Source of the DNA: Jaenimonas drosophilae
Taxonomy: Eukaryota; Euglenozoa; Kinetoplastea; Trypanosomatida; Trypanosomatidae
NCBI GenBank assembly: GCA_030849065.1
Contig: JASAON010001499.1
Location: 1 to 41,233 of the forward strand
Reading direction: 5' to 3'
DNA: 41,233 nucleotides
Below the pieces are notes generated by a model. The model made no database searches and had not been told where the DNA came from. It was given only the letters and a program-made list of their open reading frames with translations. The translations under genes were made by a program, and so were the position numbers. Below are positions 18,289 to 25,950 of the stretch, piece by piece (the stretch's first letter is position 1; every line of letters starts with the position of its first letter).

Positions 18289-19301
18289 AGGTCTTCGTCA
18301 AGCCAGATGGCATGACGCACGAGGCCTACGTCCGTGAGTCTCTCACCGACGTTGCTTTTTACGTGTTGCTGAATCAGCTCGACGATTTTGGCATCGCCAA
18401 CGCGGGACGCGCGCATGACTTTATTGTCAGTGGCCAACCACCAGTGGGCCTGTCTGCCACCGACGCCGCCACGGCCCGCCGTGATGTGGATGCCGCAGAA
18501 GATGTGCCGCTGTGCTACTTGGTGACGGACCTCATGGACGGCACCATGGGCCACTTCCTTGGCCCAGAGGATGACGACTACGACCCGATCTTTGACACCA
18601 TCATCAACCGCCCTTTTCGTGATGCGGAGATGTTTCAGCTGCTCTACCTGCAACTCGTCACCAAGGCCGTCTTTGACTGGAGGGTGCTCGACATGATGCT
18701 GCATGGACAACTTCGTGGTGATAATATAGGCTACCGCTATGCGCAGCTCTCTGCTGCACGACGGGCAGAGCTGGAGGCCGATCCTGAGGAGGCCGCGGTT
18801 CATCTTGCTGCACGCCGCTACTATGATGGGCTGGTCGTGCGCTTTCAGTCCACCCCCGATGGCGAGGTACGCTTCTTGTGTTTTCCCAGTCATGCGGAGG
18901 ATGCCGTGGAGCCGATGCGCTTCATTCACTGGATTGATGTTGGCCAAGGCATGCAACCTAGGGTAGAGGAACTCACCACACAGCATCTTATTGGAGAGAC
19001 AGTGATTGACTCATGCGTCAACGATGACGGCTTCGGCCGGTTTTGGCCGCTTGGAGAGCTCTACAGCCGCTACGTGGAAACGGAAGGCGCGCTGGCAGAA
19101 GAAGCAGCCACGTGGGCGGCGAGCAAACATATTGTGGCACCGGAAGATGCCGTGCGGGCGCTTGGGGACCTCTTCAACCTCTTCGCACCCACCTATGGCA
19201 TCTCCGCCGAGCGTGCCGAAGAGTTGCGGTACTCCTATCTTGTCATTACGTGGTGCCCACACCTAGTGAGTGAGCTCATGAAGGACTACGTATACCGATG
19301 A
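18150..19301 (+). CDS. diverged kinase-like protein, second half (continues the previous gene in the -1 frame)
   Basis: This frame is open from 18150, just after a TGA, to the TGA ending at 19301. Its first ATG (18312) lies after the ATP-binding part, so it probably cannot start on its own. It encodes a glycine-loop-like SGIVYSGRYG, then VAVKVF with the Lys at 18288-18290, a hinge-like CYLVTDLMDGTMGHF, and a catalytic-loop-like HGQLRGDNIGY. There Gln (18708-18710) stands where the HRD Asp would be and Asn (18723) is kept. An IDVG segment (Asp at 18936-18938) matches DFG. It shares the FxDAEMFQLLY and WAA...EDAVRALGDLFNLF blocks with the preceding half. The missing catalytic Asp suggests a pseudokinase or an atypical kinase. 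A one-base deletion, real or from sequencing, near 18222-18237 would explain the break; I see no classic slippery heptamer between 18150 and 18288. Confidence 0.7.
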   Translation, partial: EPRVQVAHLQPARLHRALQRRHTRDSAHSGIVYSGRYGKFGLPVAVKVFVKPDGMTHEAYVRESLTDVAFYVLLNQLDDFGIANAGRAHDFIVSGQPPVGLSATDAATARRDVDAAEDVPLCYLVTDLMDGTMGHFLGPEDDDYDPIFDTIINRPFRDAEMFQLLYLQLVTKAVFDWRVLDMMLHGQLRGDNIGYRYAQLSAARRAELEADPEEAAVHLAARRYYDGLVVRFQSTPDGEVRFLCFPSHAEDAVEPMRFIHWIDVGQGMQPRVEELTTQHLIGETVIDSCVNDDGFGRFWPLGELYSRYVETEGALAEEAATWAASKHIVAPEDAVRALGDLFNLFAPTYGISAERAEELRYSYLVITWCPHLVSELMKDYVYR

Positions 19302-19874
19302 AACTACCCCCCATACACTGATTGATACACATTATATACACACATGCTGAACCCACAACCTACGCTGCTGCATTTGTGAGAGATGTACTGGATTGTTGTG
19401 GCGGAGTAGATGATGACGAATAGATGTACACTGTACACTGCACGTGCAGTTATACATAGAGAAGAACACCCACGGTGGTGAAGGAATCCTGTCTGCTGCT
19501 ATTGACGGCAACGGTGAACCCCCTTGTTGTTTGGATGATGCATATGGGCATCTGCTTCTTACCTTTATCGTAGTACACGCGTGATGTAATGTGCATTACC
19601 CCCATGGAAAGTCCGTGAGTCGTTGGCATGACCTCCCACAGCTTCTACCAATTTCTGCGTGCTTCCTTCCTCTCATCTTCTATCTCTTATCTCTGTCTCT
19701 CTTGTATCAATAACTTACCCATATGCACGCATGTATGCAGACAACAACTAGCAAGATATTCCCTGGCCCACAGGCGTCCAGTGGAACTCGACGACGAAGT
19801 ACATTACGCCAGCCCTTCATTGACAATAGATCATCCACCTCCACAGTTTCCTTCTCATTGTTCTTCATCCAACA
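19302..19874. other. intergenic region
   Basis: No gene is seen. It holds a perfect 14-bp palindrome at 19437-19450, next to TGTACA repeats, and a CT-rich tract at about 19660-19705 leading to the acceptor of the next gene. Confidence 0.6.
19661..19740 (+). promoter_or_regulatory. predicted trans-splice acceptor
   Basis: A CT-rich tract is followed by TATGCAG with the AG at 19739-19740. No ATG lies between it and 19875, supporting that start. Confidence 0.5.
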
Positions 19875-20468
19875 ATGGGTGGCGGCGACAACACGGTAGT
19901 CACGCGCAGCGGCGAGGTGCGGCTGACGGCGGAGGGGCAGCAGAAGAGTGTGGAGCGGCTTAGTCGGCCTGTGCGGGAGGAGGTAACATTGAAGCCTCTC
20001 ACAACCCCGTTGATCCTCTCCGACGAGGATCTTCAGGCACACATCAAGCGTGTCTATGACGATTCCATTGCCCACCAAACCGCCACACGTGACGAGGCCA
20101 GCAAGAAACAAACCGCGGACCGGGACAAGGAGGTGCACCTGACAGCATCGGAGCCACTCAGTGCGATGGAGGAGGCGGCGCTGGTCTCGAGGGTCTACGA
20201 GGAGGCCATCGCCAACCGCCAGACGAAGCTGGATGAGTCATACGAACGCGAGACGAAGTCCTACGTGCGGCTGTCAAACAAGGTGAGTGCCGCCAAGGAG
20301 AAGGAGTACGTGGATGAGCTCTACCGCGGAGGAATGGAGCGCGAGCGCAACAAGCGCATCGCCCTCTTCAATCAGTTTGTTGTGGCTAGGCGAGGTGAGC
20401 CGAAGCGGATTAGTGCCAAGCGGCTCGATGAGGCATGCGACCGAATGACAAAGGGAGAGATCGCGTAA
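19875..20468 (+). CDS. small charged repeat protein, possibly myristoylated, function unknown
   Basis: This is a 197-residue, highly charged, mainly helical protein. It has at least two clear copies, and a weaker third, of a unit of about 42-47 residues built around RVYDDSIAHQ...RDE, RVYEEAIANRQ...LDE and DELYRGGMERE. The N terminus MGGGDNT fits the general N-myristoylation pattern (Gly2, small residues, Asn at position 6), so membrane attachment is possible. No transmembrane segment or catalytic motif is seen. I do not recognise the family; conserved small proteins of this style in kinetoplastids are often cytoskeletal or flagellar, which is only a guess. The start is the first ATG after the acceptor at 19740. 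Confidence 0.75.
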   Translation: MGGGDNTVVTRSGEVRLTAEGQQKSVERLSRPVREEVTLKPLTTPLILSDEDLQAHIKRVYDDSIAHQTATRDEASKKQTADRDKEVHLTASEPLSAMEEAALVSRVYEEAIANRQTKLDESYERETKSYVRLSNKVSAAKEKEYVDELYRGGMERERNKRIALFNQFVVARRGEPKRISAKRLDEACDRMTKGEIA

Positions 20469-20842
20469 GACCCTTGTTGATGATGAGCTAGCCGCAGCAC
20501 AACTCCTACGAGAGACGGAAGATGGAAGATGATGAACGAGTGGAGGCACTCAAACGTGTGGTACTCAGACCCGTTTCTTCCATTGCAGCGATGTAAATCT
20601 ACGGGCGATTGAGCGCCTATCGGTGAAGGGACTCGCCCGCTCTCCCGATCACCATTCACTCTGTAGGATATGTGGGAACAATAACAACAACACAAGTGTG
20701 TGAGGGGGCACGTGCTAGTACCCGCCTATGGTGGAGTAGTAATCAAGGTGAATACTCTGTGATGCTCTCTCACCGCACTCTATACTCGTCTTCTTCTTTG
20801 TCTTGTGTAGTCAGCGGTGCGCTGCTCGCTTCGTCTGGTCAG
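20469..20842. other. intergenic region
   Basis: No separate gene is seen. An in-frame ATG at 20762 precedes the endonuclease, but the acceptor at 20809-20810 would remove it. Confidence 0.6.
20786..20810 (+). promoter_or_regulatory. predicted trans-splice acceptor
   Basis: A T-rich tract (CGTCTTCTTCTTTGTCTTG) ends in TGTAG with the AG at 20809-20810. It chooses the ATG at 20843 over the in-frame ATG at 20762. Confidence 0.6.
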
Positions 20843-22789
20843 ATGTACATCCTTAGCTGGAATGTAGCAGGGTGGTCTTCCACGTCGCAGACCATCCAGG
20901 AGAGCTTCGGCTCACTCCGCTACTTCTTTGCTTGCACAAAGGCGGATATAATCTGCATCCAGGAAGCGAAGGGCACCATGGCAAGGATGCAGGCCACTCC
21001 GACCGTGATGGGAGCTGAAGACCTGCCAACCGCAAAGCAGCGTGTGGTGGAGCCCGTGGACGGCTTTCCACTACCTCCGCCACCAACCCCGGACGAAGAG
21101 AATGACGCCATTGCTGGCTGGGAGTCCTTTTGGTCGCACAGCGGCCGAGCACATCGCGGCTTTAACGGCGTGGCCACCTTTGCAAAGAAGGGCCTCACCT
21201 GGCGCTGCGAGCGCACGCCCTTTCAAGACGCGGATCTCGACGACGAGGGGCGTACCCTCGTCACCCACTACAGCGCCTTCATCATTGTGAATGTCTATGT
21301 TCCCAATGCCCGAGGTGGGGCACGTTCGAGCTACAAGCGCAAGTTCTTGGCCGCACTGCTACGCCTGCTGGAACGTCTTCGACTGGAGCATCAAAAACCA
21401 GTTATTCTTCTTGGTGACTTGAACCTCTCCTACCGCGCCGACGATGCCTGCTGGAGCATGCGACGGCTGGAGCTCCAGCAGCTTCTACAACTGGATGGTA
21501 GAGGTTCTGCTGCCGTTGGTGGTGGAGCCCCACCGTCCATCCACCTCCCGCGACCGACGTTGCAGTGGTTGCTGAATGGCATCGCCAACCACCTCTGTAG
21601 CGTCGTCCGGGGTCTTGGCGGAACCAGTGGTGCGGTCGGATCTCCCCGCACGCTCTCTCTTCAGGGGAGCTCCTCCCCGACGGTGAAGTCCATCGCCGTT
21701 GATGACCTTGATGGTTGGGAAGGTGGTGAGGAACAGGTGGTGGCGCTCACGCAACTACAGGCACGTCTTGCCTCCCTCCCGCGCCCGTCATCTCCACAGT
21801 TTGGAAGCAGCCCCACCCTCAACGGAAATGAGCCGCCCATCAAACTGAAGGAGCTCATGGAGGCCGGCTTTGAGAATGTGTTTGTGGGTGACTTGGTGCG
21901 TAGCACTGCCTCGCCATCGCTCTACCGCGATCTCTTCACACTTGTTCGCTTATGTGGCCGTCCTCCGCATGGGGAGATTGGCTGGCGCTTTGTCTCGTGC
22001 CTAACGGGTAAGGAGGTGCCGTTCCTGGCATCATCCGTCAAAAACAACAACAACAACAGCAACAACAAGAACAATGCACTGGATACCGATAGCGGGGGAT
22101 GCGGGGACGAGGTGCGGCCTCTCTCTGTGCCCATGGTGGATGCTTTCCTAGTGGGTGAGGCCTACTGCCCATGCCCCTACACCTGCTGGGATCAATCACG
22201 CAATCGACGCCAGATCAACGAAGGCACTCGCATTGACTACTTCTTCGTGGATGCTGCCTTGGCTCCGCACATTGTGCCACGCGCCAACACAACCAACAAC
22301 TCCGGTGTTATGGACGGTGACGTGGACCCACTCACCATCAACACAAATGAAGAGGAGGATTGGTTCAGCGAGCTCCTGGGCTCCGCTCGTCGTGATGGCA
22401 TACGCCGAGCCACAGCAGATGGAGCCTATCCGCCCGCACCTTTTGACGGCACAGGCATGGCCCCGCTGGGCGATCACTGCCGAGGCTTCCTCTTTCGTGG
22501 GCTGCCCTCCTCCGGCCTCTTCGTCACCCCGCCACAGTTCAGCGATCACATTGGCGTTGGCCTCTTGCTGAAGGACATTGAGCTGCTACCACGGAGTACC
22601 GCAACCGTGGTGGGGGCCAATGGCTGCCAGTACCTCCGCCCACGGGGGCTGCGCTCCTTCTTCGCCAAGGTTTCGGCAGCGCCAGCTGCACCTGTGGCGT
22701 GCCAGCCGCCAGCAAAGGCCGCGCGTGTGGAGATGAAGCCGCGCGACGCCGTTGCGGTGATGGACGTGGATGCTGATGATGATGCCTAG
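20843..22789 (+). CDS. APE2: AP endonuclease 2-type exonuclease III-family nuclease
   Basis: This 648-residue protein cuts DNA at abasic sites or trims 3' ends during base-excision repair. The exonuclease III fold residues are all present: Asn7 in SWNVAG, Glu41 in CIQEAKG, Tyr152 in VNVYVPN, Asp192 and Asn194 in LLGDLNLS, Asp465 in RIDYFFV and Asp568-His569 in FSDHIG. The protein is longer than human APE2 (about 518 residues) because of inserts, including a Ser/Gly-rich one at about 215-310 and an Asn-rich run (codons AAC/AAT at about 22042-22075). The C terminus has PRGLRSFF (600-607), like a PCNA-interacting box without its Gln. I see no zinc GRF finger, which many APE2 proteins carry. The short APE1 form is excluded by length and the late PIP-like motif. 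The start is set by the acceptor at 20810. Confidence 0.85.
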   Translation: MYILSWNVAGWSSTSQTIQESFGSLRYFFACTKADIICIQEAKGTMARMQATPTVMGAEDLPTAKQRVVEPVDGFPLPPPPTPDEENDAIAGWESFWSHSGRAHRGFNGVATFAKKGLTWRCERTPFQDADLDDEGRTLVTHYSAFIIVNVYVPNARGGARSSYKRKFLAALLRLLERLRLEHQKPVILLGDLNLSYRADDACWSMRRLELQQLLQLDGRGSAAVGGGAPPSIHLPRPTLQWLLNGIANHLCSVVRGLGGTSGAVGSPRTLSLQGSSSPTVKSIAVDDLDGWEGGEEQVVALTQLQARLASLPRPSSPQFGSSPTLNGNEPPIKLKELMEAGFENVFVGDLVRSTASPSLYRDLFTLVRLCGRPPHGEIGWRFVSCLTGKEVPFLASSVKNNNNNSNNKNNALDTDSGGCGDEVRPLSVPMVDAFLVGEAYCPCPYTCWDQSRNRRQINEGTRIDYFFVDAALAPHIVPRANTTNNSGVMDGDVDPLTINTNEEEDWFSELLGSARRDGIRRATADGAYPPAPFDGTGMAPLGDHCRGFLFRGLPSSGLFVTPPQFSDHIGVGLLLKDIELLPRSTATVVGANGCQYLRPRGLRSFFAKVSAAPAAPVACQPPAKAARVEMKPRDAVAVMDVDADDDA

Positions 22790-23118
22790 CGTGGCTAGAT
22801 TCCGACTTGCTACACTTCTACAAGTTTCGTTCCTCATAGATGCTGGTGATGGTGCAACCAAGATGCCCCACACAAGCTCTGCATCTCTATCTTCTCCTCA
22901 TACTCCTTCCTTCTGTTATTTGTAAGCGACGTAGCGACGTACGTAGCGACTGCTGCAGCTTCGGGCCCCCCTTCACCCACACACACTCAGCTCCTCGCAT
23001 CGTACAGGTCCTGTGCTTCCCCCAACACCTGCCACGTATCCTTGCACATTCATTGTGTGCTTGTGGGCCCCTGCGTGTGTTATTGCTATTGCTGAGTAGA
23101 GACGAGTGTGCGGCTGAT
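22790..23118. other. intergenic region
   Basis: No gene is seen. It includes a GCGACGTA-type short repeat at 22926-22950 and the pyrimidine tract of the next gene. The coding frame of the next gene is open through this stretch back to an ATG at 22840, but that part reads as low-complexity, untranslated-like sequence. Confidence 0.55.
22879..22926 (+). promoter_or_regulatory. predicted trans-splice acceptor
   Basis: A C/T-rich tract ends in TGTAAG with the AG at 22925-22926. No ATG occurs between it and 23119, so it supports 23119 rather than 22840 as the start of the adaptin gene. Confidence 0.5.
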
Positions 23119-25497
23119 ATGGATATCGTTGGAACCGCCTCCATCGCCACGGAACGGGCGAAGGAGCTTTTCCAAAGCACCAGCGGCCTTCTCGGCCGTG
23201 CGCGCACGTTGGTTGGTGGCGATGCCCACTTCTTCTCTGTAGCTCCCAAGGTGGATGAGCTCCGTGTGGCCTTGGACGAAAGCGCATCCTCCTCCAAGCT
23301 TAGTGCCATGAAGCGTATTGTGGCTCAGATGTGCCGTGGCCATGACATGCACCACATGTACCCCGACGTGGTGAAGAACGTTCATCACGGTTCCATCGAA
23401 CTCCGCAAGCTGGTGTATCTCTTCCTTGCTCACTACGCCGCCGACTGCCCAGATGAGGCGCTCCTCTCCATCTCTGCCTTCCAGAGAGACTTAACGAATC
23501 CCAGCATGCACGTGCGCTCATTGGCGCTTCGGATGCTCACCTCACTTCATATTCCAGCAGCACATGCCGTGGTGATGCTTGCTATCAAGAGTGCTACCAC
23601 TGACAAGGCGCCGATTGTTCGCAAGACTGCGGCCATTTCTCTGGCAGAGGCATGTGCCTCACGAAAGGTGGAGGAGAAGGATAGTATTATACAGCTCCTT
23701 CGTCAGCTACTCGCCGATGAGCATCCCGATGTGGTGAGTAGCGCCATGATGGCCTACGACCGCCTCTGCCCGGATGAGTGGACGCTCATCCACCCCATCT
23801 ACCGCCGTCTGTGCTCAGAGGTGTTGGCCACGTCGGAGGAGTGGGGTCAGATAGTGATACTGACGGTTCTGCTGCGATACGCACGTACACACTTTACAGA
23901 TCCAAACGGTGGTGGAGCCACAAATGCTGCTTCTTCCAGAAGCGATAATCACACAAGTAGTAGCAGTTCCACGTCCTCCGATTCCGATGATGATGGCAGA
24001 CGAGATGCAATGAACATGACGGAGGTGGACCACGATCATCGCCTCCTCCTCAACGCAGCAAAGCCGCTGCTCATGAGCATGAACGCTGCGGTGGTGGTGG
24101 CGGTGTGCTCCATCTACATCCACGCCGCCCCATCCTCCTACCAACAGTGGTGTGTGGAGCCCCTCATGCGGTGTCTCGCCTGTGGGCACGATTGTGAGTA
24201 CCTTGTTCTCCTCCAAGTCATTCATCGTCTGGCGCAACACGAGGCCTGCCGTGCAGCCTTGGAGCCCTACCTTCGTACCTTCTTCATTCTGCCACACGAT
24301 GCCCGCGAGGTGCGGGAGGTCAAGTTCACCATCTTGGCCCTCCTCTCTACCCGTGAAAACTTCCACGCCCTTCACGCCGAGTTGCGGTCCTACCTCCGCC
24401 ACCACGACCCTGAGCAGGTGGTCCTGGCGGTACGGGGTCTGGTGATGATGTACCAGAGGCTGGAGGCTGACTTCTCCGCCCCCATCATTCGCCTCGTATC
24501 TCCCTTATTCACTCACGTCCATGGCAAGGTGGTTGCCGAGGCCGTTGGCCTGCTCCGTCTCCTCTGTGCCCGAAGCACCGAGGCGGCCCTCACCACGAAG
24601 CTTGTGGCGAAGCTGCTTGCAGCGGTGATGGCGGGCCGCATCACCAACTCCGCTGCCGTCATTACCATTTTGTGGCTGTCTGGGGAGCAAATAAGCTGCA
24701 GTAGCAGCATCGCGGCAGGTGCCCCCGACTGCTTCCTCAGCTTCGTTCGTAAGTTTGGTGAACTGGATGATGATGGAGTAAAGCGAGAGGTGTTGATGCT
24801 GGGATGCAAGATTTGGCTGCACCTCGACGGTAGTGGAGAGATGGTGGAGCGCTTCGGAAAGGTCTACGCCTACGCATTGGAGCTCGCCCGCTTTGATGCC
24901 AGCTACCGCATCCGGGAGTATGCCCGTGTGCTGTACTGCACCCTGGATCGCAGCAGTGATGCGACCAAGGCACTGCAGGCGTGCTTGGAGCTCGAGCAGC
25001 CCACCCCGGAAGTGGCGGAGCTCTGCCCAGGCCTTCACGCTGACGTCTGCCTCGGCAGCATTGCGCACGTGACTGGCGTGACGCTGCCGTCTCACCGGGC
25101 GCTCCCCCCATGGTCAGGAGAGGTGCTTCATCGCAGCTTGCGTGGCCCGCCCACCACACTTCAACAGTCTCGGCGCGGCCTGAGCTCCAGCTCTACCCAG
25201 CGAAGCTCCTCCTCTACTCGCTCGCACTCGTCCTTCTTTGGATCGACGGATGAGGATGATGATGAACCGTCGGAGAGGGCAGAGCAAGAAGCTGCGGCGA
25301 GGCAATTCAATGCCAACAACTCAGATTCCAGCCCCACTGGGTCGTCGTCGCAGTATGAGGAGGAGAGCTCCACCGAGGGTGATGATGAAGGCACTTCATC
25401 CAGTGAAACAGATGATGAGGAGGTTGGTACAACCGCTGTGGGCCAGCAACCACCAGCACGTAAACGCTTCGCCATCACCGCTCAGACTCGTGCATGA
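23119..25497 (+). CDS. AP3B: AP-3 adaptor complex, beta subunit
   Basis: This 792-residue protein is a beta-adaptin. The N-terminal two thirds are an alpha-solenoid with the family's LRKLVYLFLAHYAADCPDEALLSISAFQRDL-like stretch, a segment ending in NPSMHVRSLALRMLTSLHI, and the AP-type D..P.VRK.AA. repeats. An acidic, Ser-rich hinge at about 690-780 (several runs of Ser with Asp/Glu) is typical of AP-3 beta, whose hinge is phosphorylated. Little or no ear domain follows, so it is shorter than animal AP3B. AP-3 carries membrane proteins from endosomes or Golgi to lysosome-like organelles, such as acidocalcisomes in trypanosomatids. AP-1 or AP-2 beta subunits are less likely because they lack such a hinge. 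The start is the first ATG after the acceptor at 22926; an earlier in-frame ATG at 22840 lies before it. Confidence 0.85.
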   Translation: MDIVGTASIATERAKELFQSTSGLLGRARTLVGGDAHFFSVAPKVDELRVALDESASSSKLSAMKRIVAQMCRGHDMHHMYPDVVKNVHHGSIELRKLVYLFLAHYAADCPDEALLSISAFQRDLTNPSMHVRSLALRMLTSLHIPAAHAVVMLAIKSATTDKAPIVRKTAAISLAEACASRKVEEKDSIIQLLRQLLADEHPDVVSSAMMAYDRLCPDEWTLIHPIYRRLCSEVLATSEEWGQIVILTVLLRYARTHFTDPNGGGATNAASSRSDNHTSSSSSTSSDSDDDGRRDAMNMTEVDHDHRLLLNAAKPLLMSMNAAVVVAVCSIYIHAAPSSYQQWCVEPLMRCLACGHDCEYLVLLQVIHRLAQHEACRAALEPYLRTFFILPHDAREVREVKFTILALLSTRENFHALHAELRSYLRHHDPEQVVLAVRGLVMMYQRLEADFSAPIIRLVSPLFTHVHGKVVAEAVGLLRLLCARSTEAALTTKLVAKLLAAVMAGRITNSAAVITILWLSGEQISCSSSIAAGAPDCFLSFVRKFGELDDDGVKREVLMLGCKIWLHLDGSGEMVERFGKVYAYALELARFDASYRIREYARVLYCTLDRSSDATKALQACLELEQPTPEVAELCPGLHADVCLGSIAHVTGVTLPSHRALPPWSGEVLHRSLRGPPTTLQQSRRGLSSSSTQRSSSSTRSHSSFFGSTDEDDDEPSERAEQEAAARQFNANNSDSSPTGSSSQYEEESSTEGDDEGTSSSETDDEEVGTTAVGQQPPARKRFAITAQTRA

Positions 25498-25950
25498 CCC
25501 GTTTGTGGCGAAGTGGCAGCACACACATGCACTGGCAACGCTGATTGCAGAAAACTCCCCTCTAAGGGAGTTTCGTGAAGAGGTGTGCATCCCCGAGACA
25601 GGGGCCTCTCTCATGTGCAGGGGAATGTGCGTATATGTGTGTGAAGCCATGTGCTCGCATTTTTCTTCACAACCTTTGTGCTGCATCCTTTCTTCTTCAC
25701 ATGTAATGTTGTTTGTTTCTTTATATTTGTATTCCCACGAACAGTATTACTGAAGACGGCAACTGCACAGCAGTGCTACACACACTCACACACATCCATC
25801 TCCTTTCACTTCACACAACACTCAATCCAGCCACTTCGATTGAGCTTACCTCACGCACAATTGCTGCCGTGTCACACTGAAATTACCTCCCACACTGGCC
25901 CTTATATACGCCGACACACAAACACAAATTTTCATCCAGCACTCGTCAAG
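25498..25950. other. intergenic region
   Basis: No gene is seen. The stretch has a T-rich tract at about 25656-25735 and a CA-rich stretch at about 25778-25800. The coding frame of the next gene is open across it but has no ATG until 25951. Confidence 0.6.
25676..25744 (+). promoter_or_regulatory. predicted trans-splice acceptor
   Basis: A long T-rich tract ends in GAACAG with the AG at 25743-25744. No ATG is found between this AG and 25951. Confidence 0.55.

Noticed and set aside
18225..18986. 253-codon frame antisense to the second kinase-like half
   Set aside because: It has His/Val/Arg-rich shadow composition; the sense frame carries recognisable kinase-like motifs.
20762..20842. Earlier in-frame ATG for the AP endonuclease
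   Set aside because: A strong pyrimidine tract and AG at 20809-20810 lie after it, and the fold starts right at the ATG at 20843.
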